A DNA stretch of 64,000 nucleotides from Lyophyllum atratum (GCA_014905825.1 JACGCN010000010.1:1364001-1428000); one strand, 5' to 3'. Positions 10,995-21,757 are shown, counted from the first letter of the stretch. Numbers and translations are program-made. The notes: a model not told the origin generated them from the sequence alone.

Positions 10995-12319
10995 ATGCGC
11001 TTCCTCCGACTCTGCCTGCTCTCCGCGCTGACAATTCTCTCGCCTGTCAAGGCTCTCACCTACCGTGGAGCTGACTTTTCGTCTCTTGTCAACCTCGAAA
11101 ACTCGGGTCGGGTCTTCAAGGATGGCGGAACAACTACCAAATTTGAGACCATCTTAAAAAATCACGGCGCGAATCTAGCACGAATCCGCATCTGGACAAG
11201 CACTAGCAATTCCGAATACAGCTTGGCTTATGGCCTTGCTCTGGCGAAACGTGCCGCAGCTGCAGGGATGACGTTGTTGATCGATCTTCACTATAGCGAT
11301 ACTTGTGAGTCTCTTTACTTCCTCGTCGGCTGAATTTTGTTCATTTTTTACGATAAGGGGCGGATCCTGGAAAGCAGGCTATCCCTTCGTCGTGGCCGAA
11401 AGATTTAGCTGGCTTGAATACTCAAATTTATACGTGCGTAAACTTTTCCCCATGGTGTTCCTCAAGTTGCAGGGTAGCTCATTCGTTACATACAGCTATA
11501 CCAACAGTCTCGTCAAATCCTTTGCAGCCCAGGGAACGCCTATCCAGTTCATCCAGGTATATTACCTGACGCTCGTATACATTCGCCTACTTACCAGATA
11601 TTTACAGATCGGAAACGAAATCAACGATGGGATGCTCTGGCCGGTGGGACGTATCTCTGTCAACGGATATTCTCCTCTCTCGCAGTTGCTCCATTCAGCC
11701 GCCAGGGGTGTCCGCGATGCGTCGGCTTCGACCAAGATCATGATCCACCTTGCTAATGGCTGGAATGGTGGCGCAGTCAGTTCCTTCTTCAACCAGATCT
11801 TCATCGCAGGCCAACTTGCCACCACCGATTTTGACGTCCTCGGATTCTCCTTCTATCCATTCTATGGAACTGGGGCTACGTATTCCGCACTCAAATCGAG
11901 TTTGCAAGCCATGGTGACGAAATTCAATAAAGTGCGTAGCACGTCTTTCCATTCAATCTCGTTTCTCAGTTATTTTGAAGGACATTATGGTCGTTGAGAC
12001 GGATTGGCCGGCTGTCTGCTCTGGAACGACAATGAGCGAGAGTTCTGTTCCAATCTCTGCCGCAGGACAATCTACATGGGTGGCGGGCATTCGTACTGTA
12101 CTGCAGGGGCTGTCGGGAGGGCACGGCGTTGGTATCGTGTATTGGGAACCACAGTGGATTGGCAATGCTGGGCTGGGTTCGAGCTGCGCGGTAAGAGATG
12201 GTCAACTGCATTTGCTTGAGTACATATTAATGATGTCCCTGCTCTAACAGGATGCACTGTTGGTGGATGGATCTGGTAATACGCGTACTAGCATCGCTAT
12301 GTTCTCCAGCAGCATGTAA
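10995..12319 (+). CDS. Secreted endo-beta-1,4-galactanase, GH53
   Basis: Hydrolyses beta-1,4-galactan side chains of pectin (arabinogalactan endo-beta-1,4-galactanase). A signal peptide of about 20 residues (MRFLRLCLLSALTILSPVKA) precedes the mature start LTYRGADFSSL. The TIM-barrel motifs are in order: NLARIRIWTS, LLIDLHYSDTWADP (completed by splicing at about 11308), QIGNEINDGMLWPVG with the acid/base Glu in NEI, VLGFSFYPFYGTGATYS, and VVETDWP with the nucleophile Glu. Near the end is GHGVGIVYWEPQWIGNAG. Introns are short GT-AG. The last exon ends in AMFSSSM and a TAA at 12317-12319. No carbohydrate-binding module is attached. It is a plausible plant-cell-wall degrading enzyme of a saprotroph. 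Confidence 0.93.
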
Positions 12320-13603
12320 GCGCCACACCTGTCGCCGAAGGCCGAGAATGTCTCGGCCTTCTATATGACCTGTGTATGACGTCACTGTATATTGGAACTT
12401 CCACTGTCATAAATAATAACACTGCTCCGTTTCAACTGCCAACTGTATCGCCTGGAACAACCTATCCCGACGTTGAACTGATTTAATGGCGTCGACATCA
12501 GGTTTCCATCTGCGAGGACGGACCATGGCATGTTCCACCTAATTCTGGTCGCTGTGGTGCCTTACAATCTGCTTTCATCAGGCCGTCGCTTGTGTCACTG
12601 TTATTGCAACATCGCTCGGAGCTATGTATTTCATGGGGTTGGATACCAAGGAGAAAGAGGGCTATGAATCACCCTACAGTAAGCCGCCATACGTCAATAA
12701 TGTCTGTTTCCCGTCTAGTTCACTTATCTTTCCACAGAGCATGGGGCCCCCGGGGGAACAGATATGAGGATGAACTCGTCAGACGTGGCTGCGGCAGTTT
12801 CTGTGCCAAAGCCTGGAAAGGAGAGGCTCCCCCATCAGCCTGAGTCAGATCCACGAAGAAGATGACGGGACGACAAGTCAGATATCTACCGTGACACCAA
12901 CACTTGAAACAAGCTTGACGTCCCAAGTTTAAATTATCAATGTATTATATCTGTCTATCCGGCCACTTCTTGTAGAAGTTTCTCTTCTCAGAGTCGCGCT
13001 CTATCTCAACTAACGCCAGTGTCGTATCGAAAGAATGACGGTCGTGAGCAAATATACGCTCGAATCAATGAGAGGCAGGCTCAAATAAGAGTCTGGCGCT
13101 TTGGTGACTGTGCCCTGCCCGGATGACCGTATGGTGTTAAGGAAAGAAAACATAAATTGGTGGAAGAGCTCTCGCGAAATATCTGGCGGGTTTATAGCCC
13201 AGGAACGACGCCGGATACTACAGCCTGACCAGAGATTTCTGCTTCCCAGACACGGAGGGGACTACAAAAACACCAAATTGCATGCTAGCAAAGCTTGCTA
13301 CATTTGGAAGCTGGCGGGACGATGACACAATGAGGTTCAAGAATCTTCTGTCAGGCGGCAGAGGCGCGAAATCTATAACTAAACTGGAGTACATTCAAGC
13401 AGATGATACAAAGGAAAAACGCGATAATACTGAAAATACACTAGGGAGAACAACGTTTAGTAGAGGACGCGAGAAGATATACTACGTGACAAAAGTGGAC
13501 GGAGACGGTATAAGGATGAGGGTATGAAAGCGGTGATGTTACAAAAATGTCCGGGCCAGGATTTAGGTTGCACTTGAGTTGAGACACGCGATCTGCTGCG
13601 ACG
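12320..13603. other. Intergenic, possible gene remnant at 12490-12842
   Basis: Between the GH53 gene and the 3' end of the next gene. At 12490-12842 there are short plus-strand segments with a coding look and hydrophobic character (GMFHLILVAVV, then CVTVIATSLGAMYFMGLD) bordered by AG acceptors. They cannot be joined into a complete gene without very short introns, and I recognise no family. The remainder (12870-13600) shows nothing. Confidence 0.3.
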
Positions 13604-15659
13604 CTACCACCATGCGCGTCCCATCCGTTTCACAAGGTTTCCAAAGATGTCGGTACAGGTTCTGGCAGAACGACGGCGAGACTTCTTTGGGGGAAGATAC
13701 CACATCTCTGCGCTGACATCGTCGTCATCACCTTGGCAAGACGTAGGGAATAGGTATTCGGAAAGTCGCCTTCGTTTTGTAAGGCGTTCGTCGTCGTCAA
13801 ATGCAGACTCGCCATCGTCAAATCCAGGCTCGCCATCGTCAAATCCAGACTCGCCATCGTCAAATCCAGGCTCGCCATCGTCAAATCCAGGTTCGCCATC
13901 GGCAGATTCAAACACCCCGTCGAAAAATCCCAATTCGCCATCGTCAAATCCAGGCTCGCCATCATCAGACTCAAGCACCCCATCGAAAAATCCTGGGTGA
14001 CCATCGTCAGATTCAGGCTCGCGACTCCTTTTAGCGATGCGATTGGCGGGAGGAGTAGTCTCTCGGACTGATTCGCCACGAGAATTGCGGTACAGCAATC
14101 CACCAGCAGCCGGATCGCATTGGCTTCCTTCGATACTGGAACAGTCGTGCAGGACAGGATCTGCCACTGCATCGGTTTCAGAAGGCGACAAGTTCGAGAT
14201 TTTCCCGAGCCAATCAGACTCGGTACATAGTGCTATACGGCTCGGTTCTGCGATGGGGGCGGCTGAGTGCTCATAAATAGGGCTAGCAGGATAGGTTCCA
14301 TGCACGTTGGACGGCCATTGCTGGTTCCCCGGCTGCTGGCGACCCATGAAATGATTCGGTCCGGTGCCCATAAAATAACTTGGTCCGTTAAAATTATTCA
14401 CGATGTATATTGGAGGCGGGTAAGACTGCAATGGAAGTCGCGACGAAGGGACAAGGGGAACCTGAGAGTGGCTTTGCCACGGACTTGTCTGATTGAAGCA
14501 GAACGCCGGCGGTGCTGGGTTACCCGCTGTGGCCGTGTTGGTAGAGGCAGAATGGATTGGTCCAGAGTAGACGGGGTTCTAAGATTGCAAGTCAGCATTA
14601 GTGTTGTTACTTGGCTGTAAAGGATTGGACGCACATGTGTGGAATAGTTTGGCGCATTTGACGCGTCCAAGTTCGAACAACTGTTGTCTGGCATAGGTTG
14701 GTACGCTGACGCCTGGTATGGGCCATTGTTGGGTTGCTCGTACACGGGGGTAGAGAACGGTAGCTGCGGAATGGGGTCCACCGACACGGGGATCTGACTG
14801 CCAAAGCTCGAAAGAGGGACATTGCAGGGCTGGGTCGACTCTGGCCTGGCAGAGACGGTCGGGTGATCGTACAACTCCATGGTGACGTCCGTATCAGTGA
14901 GATCGTACATGGTGTCGTCCGTATCCAGATCGCTAGATGTATCGATGACTCGAAACACGACGGGTGCAGCGGAGTATGTGCCATTTTGAGAATACTGAGG
15001 TCGTTGATGATCCGTCTGCGCCCCTTGCCATCGTGCGAAGCCTTCGGGTGGTGGATTCACTGTGACTGAGGGAGTAGTAAACCCTGACCCGAAGGATGGA
15101 GAAAGAGATCCCCCCGCCACCGAACTACCTTCCGCAGGGACGGCATATTCTGTAGAGGAAATTCCTTGGGTCAACGAAGCTGAGGGCTGGGAGGCGGGGG
15201 CTGGCGGGGGTGTTGGGCCGTGTTGCTGGCCCTGGGATCTTGTCAGTCTACGACCTGTTGCTCGCTCAGGCTCCGGGGTATTGGGTCGTGTCCGATCGTT
15301 CGGTTCCGGTGCAGTATCTGTACTGCTAATCCAGCGACCGATTATTAGATAGATAGATCGGAGCAAGAAAAGGAAGCAACGGACAATGAACCCGTCGCTT
15401 CGGCGGGCGGCAGAACTATTGCCCTTGGAACGCTGCTCCACGCGCCACTTGAGGTTGCGGGTAGTCCTGACGGTCCCGCATCGTGGTCGAGGGTTACGTT
15501 GCTTCCGCTGGCGCCGACGCTTGACGTAGTCATTGACCATGTCGAGGCCCTGACCGCCGTTTCGTCCGGTATCAGCTTAGTGCGGACACGTGGGAACAGG
15601 GAAACCAAATTTTCAAAGGTTTCTGAAGTGGCCGAACGGGTGTGGTTGGTTGCACGCAT
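13604..15659 (-). CDS. Uncharacterised low-complexity protein with acidic 7-residue repeats
   Basis: Three exons splice cleanly: 15659-15385, 15325-14635 and 14578-13604, encoding about 646 residues. I recognise no domain. The N-terminal part is Ser/Thr-rich. The middle is Pro/Ser/Gln/Tyr-rich and disordered-looking, with an acidic patch (SSDLDTDDTMYDLTDTDVT). The C-terminal third carries tandem heptads of the form GFDDGEP/GFDDGES, with longer variants containing FFDGV, encoded by a 21-bp minisatellite at about 13800-13995. After the repeats come a basic patch (RLTKRRRL) and a conserved-looking tail (EMWYLPPKKSRRRSART). Basic clusters suggest a nuclear location, which is inference. The frame stays open through the repeat because the unit is a multiple of three. 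Confidence 0.7.
13798..13998. repeat. 21-bp minisatellite inside a coding exon
   Basis: The unit CTCGCCATCGTCAAATCCAGG is repeated with substitutions (TCAGACTC, GGCAGATTC and CGAAAAATCC variants). On the minus strand it encodes the heptad G-F-D-D-G-E-P/S. The copies nearest 13800-13900 are the most uniform. Confidence 0.85.
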
Positions 15660-16161
15660 AGTGGCTGGTTCACCCACCGAAGTCTCCTTTGTTATGAGAG
15701 GTGTATGGGCGGTGCACAGATATCGATGGATAAAAAAAAGAGTTTGAGCGCCAGAATACAAGTCCAAGCTGCTAAAACAGTCGGGTAGGCGCGTATTGTG
15801 GAATCGGGGCCTTGTGGAGATTGGACGCGGTGGTAGGTTGAGTGGAAACCAGGCCGGTCGTTTTATAGAAGGTTGTCGCGCCGCGCTTTGACCTTGTACG
15901 AACAAGTAGTCCGCTTTGATCATGTTTTAGCCTCATGGCGAGCAAAGCGGCCATGTGTGTGGACCCCAGTAGAAATCGACCTGCTTTGACCAGCTTTGAC
16001 CGTAGCTGTGATGCATTGAAGTTGGTAAGGGATTAACTAAGACCACTGGCCTCCAGGATTTGGCATTCGGAAGAATATAGTGACCTCTGAGGTCCGATTA
16101 TTAACAGGTTATAGTGGAACTGGACAATAGGACGAAAAGCGGAGCGATGGTCAAAAATGGT
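15660..16161. other. Intergenic, upstream of the hypothetical gene, left flank of the retrotransposon
   Basis: Contains the presumed promoter of the minus-strand gene ending at 13604, and the pre-insertion flank of the mobile element. Nothing else was recognised. Confidence 0.4.
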
Positions 16162-16314
16162 TGATGTTTTCGGAGAACCCGAGGAACGAGGGTGATCCGA
16201 AAAGAGGGTCTACGTGCTGAGTAAGCGTCGGTGGCGGGCACCCGCTTTGCTGCCCGCCACCTCAGGAAAGCTCACTCATTCACGCGAAATCGTACACTAC
16301 GATTACTTTTTGCA
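16162..16314 (+). repeat. Split direct repeat A1
   Basis: Identical to 21605-21757. Contains a perfect 11-bp inverted repeat (GGTGGCGGGCA, ten-base loop, TGCCCGCCACC) at 16230-16261. Confidence 0.93.
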
Positions 16315-16355
16315 TATCTACATCTATCTACCTGCTTTACAAAGTTTTTCTGGCC

Positions 16356-18186
16356 ATGCCCGTCATCAGGAACGACCCCAACGAGGCGGTATGCCCCGAC
16401 TTCGCATCAGAAGATTACCGTGGTGCACGAGAAGCTCTCATCCGAGACGGGATCGACGACGTGGTGGCGACTGTGATGCTGACTCAGGCCTGGAACGCTA
16501 GCGACGCGGTCGAAAGGACGATGTGGGCTCGTCAGGTGGAGGCAGAAGAGGCGGCGGCCGCGGAGGCGGAACGCCAAATGCAGGCGACGCAGGCACGCCA
16601 AGAGGAGGTGAGGAGTCACGAGGATGAAACCTCGCGCGCCGAGGAGCGCAAGAAGCACAGGGCGAAGTACATCGAGATCCCCGAGGTTCCTCCGCCCAGC
16701 ACACCGCCCGAGATCTTATCGGCGTACGCGACCACTCGGCTCCAAAAGGGGAACTATGTCGAGCTCTGGTATTTCACCAACGACGGCCTCGATCACGCGC
16801 TAAAGAACTCCGCGACCTTGGACGAGAGCGCCATGGTTCAGACCTTTGACAAGGAAGGCCGTGCAACTTGGGTCTCAGCAGCGGCATCTAGGGAGGCGCG
16901 CTCTGCCGTGGACGACAGGAATCTGACGTGGGAAGAGGTTCAAATCGCGGTTCCGCGGTTCCTCGACGCTATCCACGCTGCCGGTTGGACGCGCCAGCGA
17001 CAGGTAATGATGACCAACCTATTCACGAGGTTGCAGATGCACCCGCTGCGCTCCACGAAGGACCCTCTCGACAGGCTGGGTCTCTTGCGCTACCTATCGG
17101 AGCAGCGCCGATTGTGGCACTCAGCCATCGACACACCGGGAGGTGCCTGGGACATAGGTACCCTTAGCGAGAGACTGATCCGCGCGGCGGTTGACGCGGT
17201 GGCAAAGGAAGATAGGGCGAGGAAGGACGCAGAAAGAACATACCTCGTGCGTAGCCTATCTCATCTATTCTTTACACAATACTCACAGACGGCTTTACCT
17301 CCCCCTCTATATCCTGTCCTTTTTTCGTCAAATTACCACTGCAAATGCGACACCCGTATCTTCATGCGGCCCACCTGCGACACCTGCATCTTCATGCGGC
17401 TTATACTCTACGCATCTTCATGCGGCCGTATCTTCATGCGGTTTATACTCTACGCATCTTCATGCGGCCGTATCTTTATGCGGTTTATACTCTACGCATC
17501 TTCATGCGGCCGTATCTTTATGCGGTTTTCTGCCCCTCACATCTTCATGTGCCCGTATCTTTATGCGGTTGGCCCTCGTTGCATCTTCATGCGGCCCCAT
17601 CTTCATGTGGCTTGACGAACCCCCTCCCTGTTGCATCTTTATGCACACGTATCTTTATGCGTAACGGGCTCAGTTTGAGAAGCAAATGGCAGAACTCGCT
17701 GCTACACAGGCTGGACGCGAGCAGCGTGGCCGCGCACGTCGCTCCAGGTCACCACGGCGGAGTTTTTCAGACTCGCACCGTCGCCGCTCCATCACCCCTC
17801 CGCGCCGCCGGGATGACAGCCGGGGACGCAGAGGTGAAGGCAGGGAGACCGGTCGCGACGAGCGAGGCCGTTCCTTTCCGTCGAGGGAAGGGGGTTTTCG
17901 TCGAGGCGCAGGGAGAAGGACGCTGGCAGCCTGCGCCGTCTGCCTTGGCCGCCATCCGCATCCAATCATCAGGTGCGAAGCTCAACGCACCTGGGACGAC
18001 CGCTTCGACACTCTTGCCTGCCGTCTCAACAGAGTGCTCACCATGCGCGACGGGCGCCCAGTATGCCAGGACTGGCAACGGGAGGAGAGCTGCTCAGCCT
18101 CTCACCACGATGCCAAGCACTTCTGTTCGGGCTGTGGATCCAACTCTCACGGAGCTCAAGAGTGCCGTCGCGCTCAGAAGGTGTAA
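16356..18186 (+). CDS. Gag-like protein of the Ngaro-like element
   Basis: Predicted structural protein, about 467 residues from exons 16356-17246 and 17674-18186. The join is phase 0 (TYLFEKQMAELAATQ), removing a 427-base GT-AG intron. The N-terminal half has a long Glu/Ala/Arg coiled-coil stretch (EAEEAAAAEAERQMQATQA) and then a globular region with GNYVELWYFTNDGLDHAL. The C-terminal half is Arg/Ser-rich (RRSRSPRRSFSDSHRRRS). It ends in Cys/His clusters, CAVCLGRHPHPIIRC and HFCSGCGSNSHGAQEC, which look like nucleic-acid-binding knuckles. The 3' end overlaps the start of the RT ORF by about 77 bases in another frame. The intron call is inferred from frame restoration and splice consensus. 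Unspliced reading would end within the minisatellite. Confidence 0.75.
17247..17673 (+). other. Predicted Gag intron filled with a minisatellite
   Basis: Donor GTGCGTAG at 17247 and acceptor CTCAG ending at 17673. Removal keeps the Gag frame. About 310 of its 427 bases are the repeat array at 17350-17663. Introns elsewhere in the window are 45-110 bases, so this one is exceptional. Confidence 0.6.
17350..17663. repeat. 16/42-bp minisatellite in the Gag intron
   Basis: The basic unit is GCATCTTCATGCGGCC alternating with GTATCTTTATGCGGTT. Pairs are linked by TATACTCTAC into a 42-base higher-order unit repeated about four times, and the array degenerates toward the 3' side. Because the repeat lacks stops, it creates a long spurious open frame (IFMR, YLHA and similar periodic peptides). 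Confidence 0.88.
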
Positions 18187-20164
18187 AGCGACGTGCCCCT
18201 ACCCCCCGGACGTCTGGCACTCTCAGTTATGGGAAGCCGGACTCCTCGAAAAGTATCCCCACCTCCCTAGAGGTTTCCGATTCGGTTTTACGTTTAATTT
18301 CCCTTCCATCTTCGACACACACTCCCCACCTAATAGCTCCACAGTCGTTGAGTTCGCCAACGAATTTCGCGCCATTGTGGACGCCGAAATCTCAAAAGGA
18401 AGGTACATTGGTCCATTCTCCCGCAAGCAGCTCGAGGACGCAATCGGCCCCTTCCAAACTTCCCCTTTCTCCATTATACCCAAGCCCAACAAACCGGGGA
18501 AATTCCGTATCATCCAGAATCTCTCCTTTCCGCACTCTCCTTCCTCTGCCTTCCCCAATCCCTCTATTAACTCCTTCACCAACTCGAACGATTTCCCATG
18601 CACGTGGGGAACATTCTCTGTCATATGCCTGCTCATCTCTAGGTTGCCACCTGGCTCGCAGGCAGCAGTTCGGGACGTGGCGGAAGCATACCGCACCATT
18701 CCCCTCCACCCGTCGCAGTGGCCGGCGGCGGTGGCGCGTGTGGGGGACGACGAATTCTGCGTCGACACAAGCCTCTGCTTCGGGGCTTCTCCCTCATCGG
18801 GTGGTTATGGATGCCCCGCGGATGCTGGCCTCGACATTATGCGCTACCGAGGGATGGGTCCCCTCTCCAAATGGGTTGACGATCACCTTTTCCTCCGCAT
18901 CCCTCGCCAGCACCTCCCCACATACAACGAGCTCCGGCGCCAATGGCATAGTGACATCGTCGCCCGAGGTGAACACCGCTCAGGGGGCCGCCTTTGGTAT
19001 GGTGGCACCATATTTGATGACGGCACTTTGGAGGAGTTCGACGAGGACTGCAGATTTCCCCTCCAGGATCTCTCCGCCGCGTCTCCCCGCTCCTCACACG
19101 ACGCCCAGTTCACCTACAACCTTGAGGATGTGGACCGCACCTCCGATCTCCTGGGGATCCCGTGGGAGAAGTCAAAGGACAAGCCATTCGCGTCGATCAA
19201 CACGTTCATTGGCCTGTCATGGGATCTCGAGGGTCTCTCGATTTCCTTGGGAGAAGGGAAGGTGGAGAAATACTTGGCGGCAATTGAGGAGTGGCGTGCA
19301 CGCCCCACTCACGACCTCCGGGATGTTCAGAAGCTCTACGGCAAGCTCCTTCATGCCTCACTGGTCTACCCTGCAGGACGAGCGTACCTCACCAGCCTGG
19401 AGACCATGCTCCGAGGGGGTGGTGACCGTCCTTTCGTTCCGCACCACCCACCTCGAGGACTATCACCGGACCTTGACTGGTGGTCGGCTACACTCCGATC
19501 AGCTCAGCGGCGTCCCATCCCTCGGCCGGTCCTCCTCTCCGATGTTGGCGCCTTTTCCGACGCCAGTTCTGGAATCGGTGTCGCCATCGTCATTGGGGGG
19601 TTCTGGCGTGCATGGCGCTTGGTGCCAGGTTGGCAGACCCTCGATGGGAAGCGCGATATACAGTGGGCGGAAGCCATCGGATTCGAGCTCCTCATCCACG
19701 CCCTCGTTGCCACCAGCGATCCAGAGGACCACCACAGAGTCTATGGGGATAACCAAGGAGTGGTTGAGGGATGGTGGAACGGGCGGAGCCGCAACTCGGC
19801 CGTCAACAGTGTATTTCGTCGCCTCCACGGCTTCCTCGAGGGCGAGAGCAGAACTGGGAAGTTTCATTCAGCCTATGTCCCAAGCGCCTACAATCCAGCA
19901 GATGCCCCCTCTCGAGGAAAATTCCCTTCCCAGCACCTTCTCCTCCCACCGCTGGGACTACCAGAGGGGCTTGACCGCTTCCTCGTCGATGCAACCAGGC
20001 CATACACTCCCACAGAGCTTCGGCTTTTGCGAGAGGGTAGGTACCCACCAGCCGCAGCCCGGGTCATCAACACCTCCCTCCAGGACGCTCGCGCACGTGA
20101 ACGCTTCAACAATGAGAGGTTCAGGGAGGAGCGGTCCATTGACGACGTCGATTGGAGTGCTTAA
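18110..20164 (+). CDS. Reverse transcriptase - RNase H of the Ngaro-like element
   Basis: Polymerase ORF of about 684 residues from an ATG inside the Gag 3' end. The RT fingers/palm motifs are in order: GPFQTSPFSIIPKPNKPGKF, RIIQNLSFP, AAVRDVAEAYRTIPLHPSQW (first catalytic Asp), SSGGYG, and the catalytic LSKWVDDHLFL with the VDD box. A thumb/connection follows (FIGLSWDLEGLSISL). The RNase H-like domain shows VGAFSDASSGIG (Asp), QWAEAIGFELLIHAL (Glu), HRVYGDNQGVVEGWWNG (Asp) and AYNPADAPSRGKFP (Asp), the standard DIRS/Ngaro arrangement. No stops or frameshifts, so it is probably functional. The exact start is uncertain because expression could use reinitiation or frameshifting from Gag. Confidence 0.9.
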   Translation: MPSTSVRAVDPTLTELKSAVALRRCKATCPYPPDVWHSQLWEAGLLEKYPHLPRGFRFGFTFNFPSIFDTHSPPNSSTVVEFANEFRAIVDAEISKGRYIGPFSRKQLEDAIGPFQTSPFSIIPKPNKPGKFRIIQNLSFPHSPSSAFPNPSINSFTNSNDFPCTWGTFSVICLLISRLPPGSQAAVRDVAEAYRTIPLHPSQWPAAVARVGDDEFCVDTSLCFGASPSSGGYGCPADAGLDIMRYRGMGPLSKWVDDHLFLRIPRQHLPTYNELRRQWHSDIVARGEHRSGGRLWYGGTIFDDGTLEEFDEDCRFPLQDLSAASPRSSHDAQFTYNLEDVDRTSDLLGIPWEKSKDKPFASINTFIGLSWDLEGLSISLGEGKVEKYLAAIEEWRARPTHDLRDVQKLYGKLLHASLVYPAGRAYLTSLETMLRGGGDRPFVPHHPPRGLSPDLDWWSATLRSAQRRPIPRPVLLSDVGAFSDASSGIGVAIVIGGFWRAWRLVPGWQTLDGKRDIQWAEAIGFELLIHALVATSDPEDHHRVYGDNQGVVEGWWNGRSRNSAVNSVFRRLHGFLEGESRTGKFHSAYVPSAYNPADAPSRGKFPSQHLLLPPLGLPEGLDRFLVDATRPYTPTELRLLREGRYPPAAARVINTSLQDARARERFNNERFREERSIDDVDWSA

Positions 20165-21344
20165 CGGTGTACCAAGGTTTGGTGCGGCTTTACCGTCACC
20201 GCTGACGGTGGGACGCCCCCGACCTTACAAGGCTGATTTGGCGCCTCTACCATCCTCTCTCCGACCTCACTGCCTCGCGAAGGATCGCCTCCTACTGTGG
20301 ACACCAGTCGTAGCGCGTCAGCTCAACGCCAATCACGCCATGACCGAGGAGGACCTGGCGCGGGTCCTCAACGTCATCTCTGCATCGTGGTCACATGGCA
20401 CGAGGGAGACATATGGCTCGGGTTTGCTTGTGTACCATGTATTCTGCGATACGCGCGGTGTACCTGACTCAGAGCGGTGCCCAGCACATTCAAACCTGGT
20501 GTTATCTTTTCTGGCTGCGTGTGCGGGGTCGTACTCGGGGACAGCTTTGGCCAACAATCTGTACGGAGTACAGGCATGGCACACCCTTCACGGTGCGCCC
20601 TGGACCATGACTCCTACCGAAGTCCAGGCGGCATTGGATGGTGCGAAGAGGCTGGCGCCACCAGGATCGAGGCGCGCGAAAAGGGAGCCATTCACACTAG
20701 ATCTCATGACGAGACTGTGTTCACGCCTCGACCCCAGCGACCCCATCGACGCTTCCATTGGTGCGTGCTTCAAGTGCGCTTTCTTCACAACAGCGCGCTT
20801 GGGCGAGTTTGTGCTTGGGAACCTCGATGCCTTCGACCCGGCCATCCACATTAAGCGGAGCGACGTGCGTAGCGGACAGGATCGACAAGGCAATCAGGTC
20901 ACTATCCTCTTCGTTCCCCGCACAAAGGTATCCCCTGAAGGGGAAGAACTCTACTTCGCACGACAGGAAGGACCATGCGACCCGGAGGAAGCGCTAGCTC
21001 ACCACCTTCGTGTTAACGACCTCGACGACAGAACTCATCTTTTCGCCTATCGTCACGGCAAATCGCAGCGGCCGCTGACTCGCACCACCTTCACGAGGCG
21101 TCTCAACGCCATTGCCAAGCAGCTTGGGATGGAAATCCTGCGCTTCCACGGCATAAGGATTGGGTCAGTCCTAGAGTATCTTCTTCGGGGAGTACCCCTC
21201 GCAGTTGTCAAGGTTATGGGTCGATGGAGCAGTGATGCCTTTGAGGTGTACCTCCGGAAACATGCCGTCGTTCTGGCACCATACCTCCAGGACACCCCGG
21301 TATTTGAGGAGTTCACACGGTTGACCCTACCCCGGGTACGATAA
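20112..21344 (+). CDS. Tyrosine recombinase (integrase) of the Ngaro-like element
   Basis: Site-specific recombinase thought to integrate the circular DNA intermediate. Predicted 410 residues from an ATG that overlaps the last ~50 bases of the RT ORF. A second in-frame ATG at 20340 is the alternative start. The core-binding region includes LARVLNVISASWSHGTRETY. The catalytic domain has Arg in FFTTARLGEFVLGN, the box FHGIRIGSVLEYLLRG (H-x-x-R), and KVMGRWSSDAFEVYLRKHA with the putative nucleophile Tyr in EVYLRK. These are the R...HxxR...W...Y residues of the family. Intact frame. It lacks the DDE features of ordinary LTR integrases. Confidence 0.92.
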   Translation: MRGSGRSGPLTTSIGVLNGVPRFGAALPSPLTVGRPRPYKADLAPLPSSLRPHCLAKDRLLLWTPVVARQLNANHAMTEEDLARVLNVISASWSHGTRETYGSGLLVYHVFCDTRGVPDSERCPAHSNLVLSFLAACAGSYSGTALANNLYGVQAWHTLHGAPWTMTPTEVQAALDGAKRLAPPGSRRAKREPFTLDLMTRLCSRLDPSDPIDASIGACFKCAFFTTARLGEFVLGNLDAFDPAIHIKRSDVRSGQDRQGNQVTILFVPRTKVSPEGEELYFARQEGPCDPEEALAHHLRVNDLDDRTHLFAYRHGKSQRPLTRTTFTRRLNAIAKQLGMEILRFHGIRIGSVLEYLLRGVPLAVVKVMGRWSSDAFEVYLRKHAVVLAPYLQDTPVFEEFTRLTLPRVR

Positions 21345-21421
21345 TGTATGTTCCGCTCCTTTTGGTCTGTGGGGGTCCGTGCTTCGCTCGACGCGTCGCG
21401 GCGCTCCTCAAACGTTTTGGG

Positions 21422-21604
21422 AATCGCAGCTCACTGCGGACCGTTTCTCCACAGATTCAGGTCGATGTTTCGAGCTAAAGGACCTTCGGTCCTTTCCCCA
21501 AAACACAGCAACAAGTTACAAATTCGCAATAGATATATTGTTTGTACTGTTACTGGTCTCATCTAACATGATACGTCGCCCCCGCGCGATCTCTTACACA
21601 TAGA
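21422..21604 (+). repeat. Split direct repeat B1
   Basis: Identical to 21846-22028 and abutting A2 directly. Contains a perfect short hairpin, AAAGGACC-TTC-GGTCCTTT, at 21477-21495. Confidence 0.93.
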
Positions 21605-21757
21605 TGATGTTTTCGGAGAACCCGAGGAACGAGGGTGATCCGAAAAGAGGGTCTACGTGCTGAGTAAGCGTCGGTGGCGGGCACCCGCTTTGCTGCCCGC
21701 CACCTCAGGAAAGCTCACTCATTCACGCGAAATCGTACACTACGATTACTTTTTGCA
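21605..21757 (+). repeat. Split direct repeat A2
   Basis: Identical to A1 (16162-16314), including its 11-bp inverted repeat at 21673-21704. Followed by 88 bases unique to this position before B2. Confidence 0.93.

Noticed and set aside
12490..12842. Small membrane-protein gene after GH53
   Set aside because: Exon joins need introns of only 25-35 bases and the family is unrecognised. Kept only as a possible remnant.
17350..17663. Possible CRISPR-like array
   Set aside because: Units are directly adjacent degenerate 16/42-mers without unique spacers, in a eukaryotic retroelement.
17345..18109. Very long open frames on the plus strand upstream of the RT start
   Set aside because: They run through the stop-free minisatellite and the Gag exon in other frames. 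The periodic peptides are repeat translation, not protein sequence. The RT ORF is better started at 18110.
17973..20111. Extension of the recombinase frame 2 kb upstream
   Set aside because: It is the shadow frame of the RT-RNase H ORF. Recombinase homology begins only after about 20170.
16314..21422. Ordinary LTR (Gypsy/Copia) classification of the element
   Set aside because: No DDE integrase, no aspartic protease, no long terminal repeats flanked by target duplications. The split direct repeats and tyrosine recombinase exclude it.
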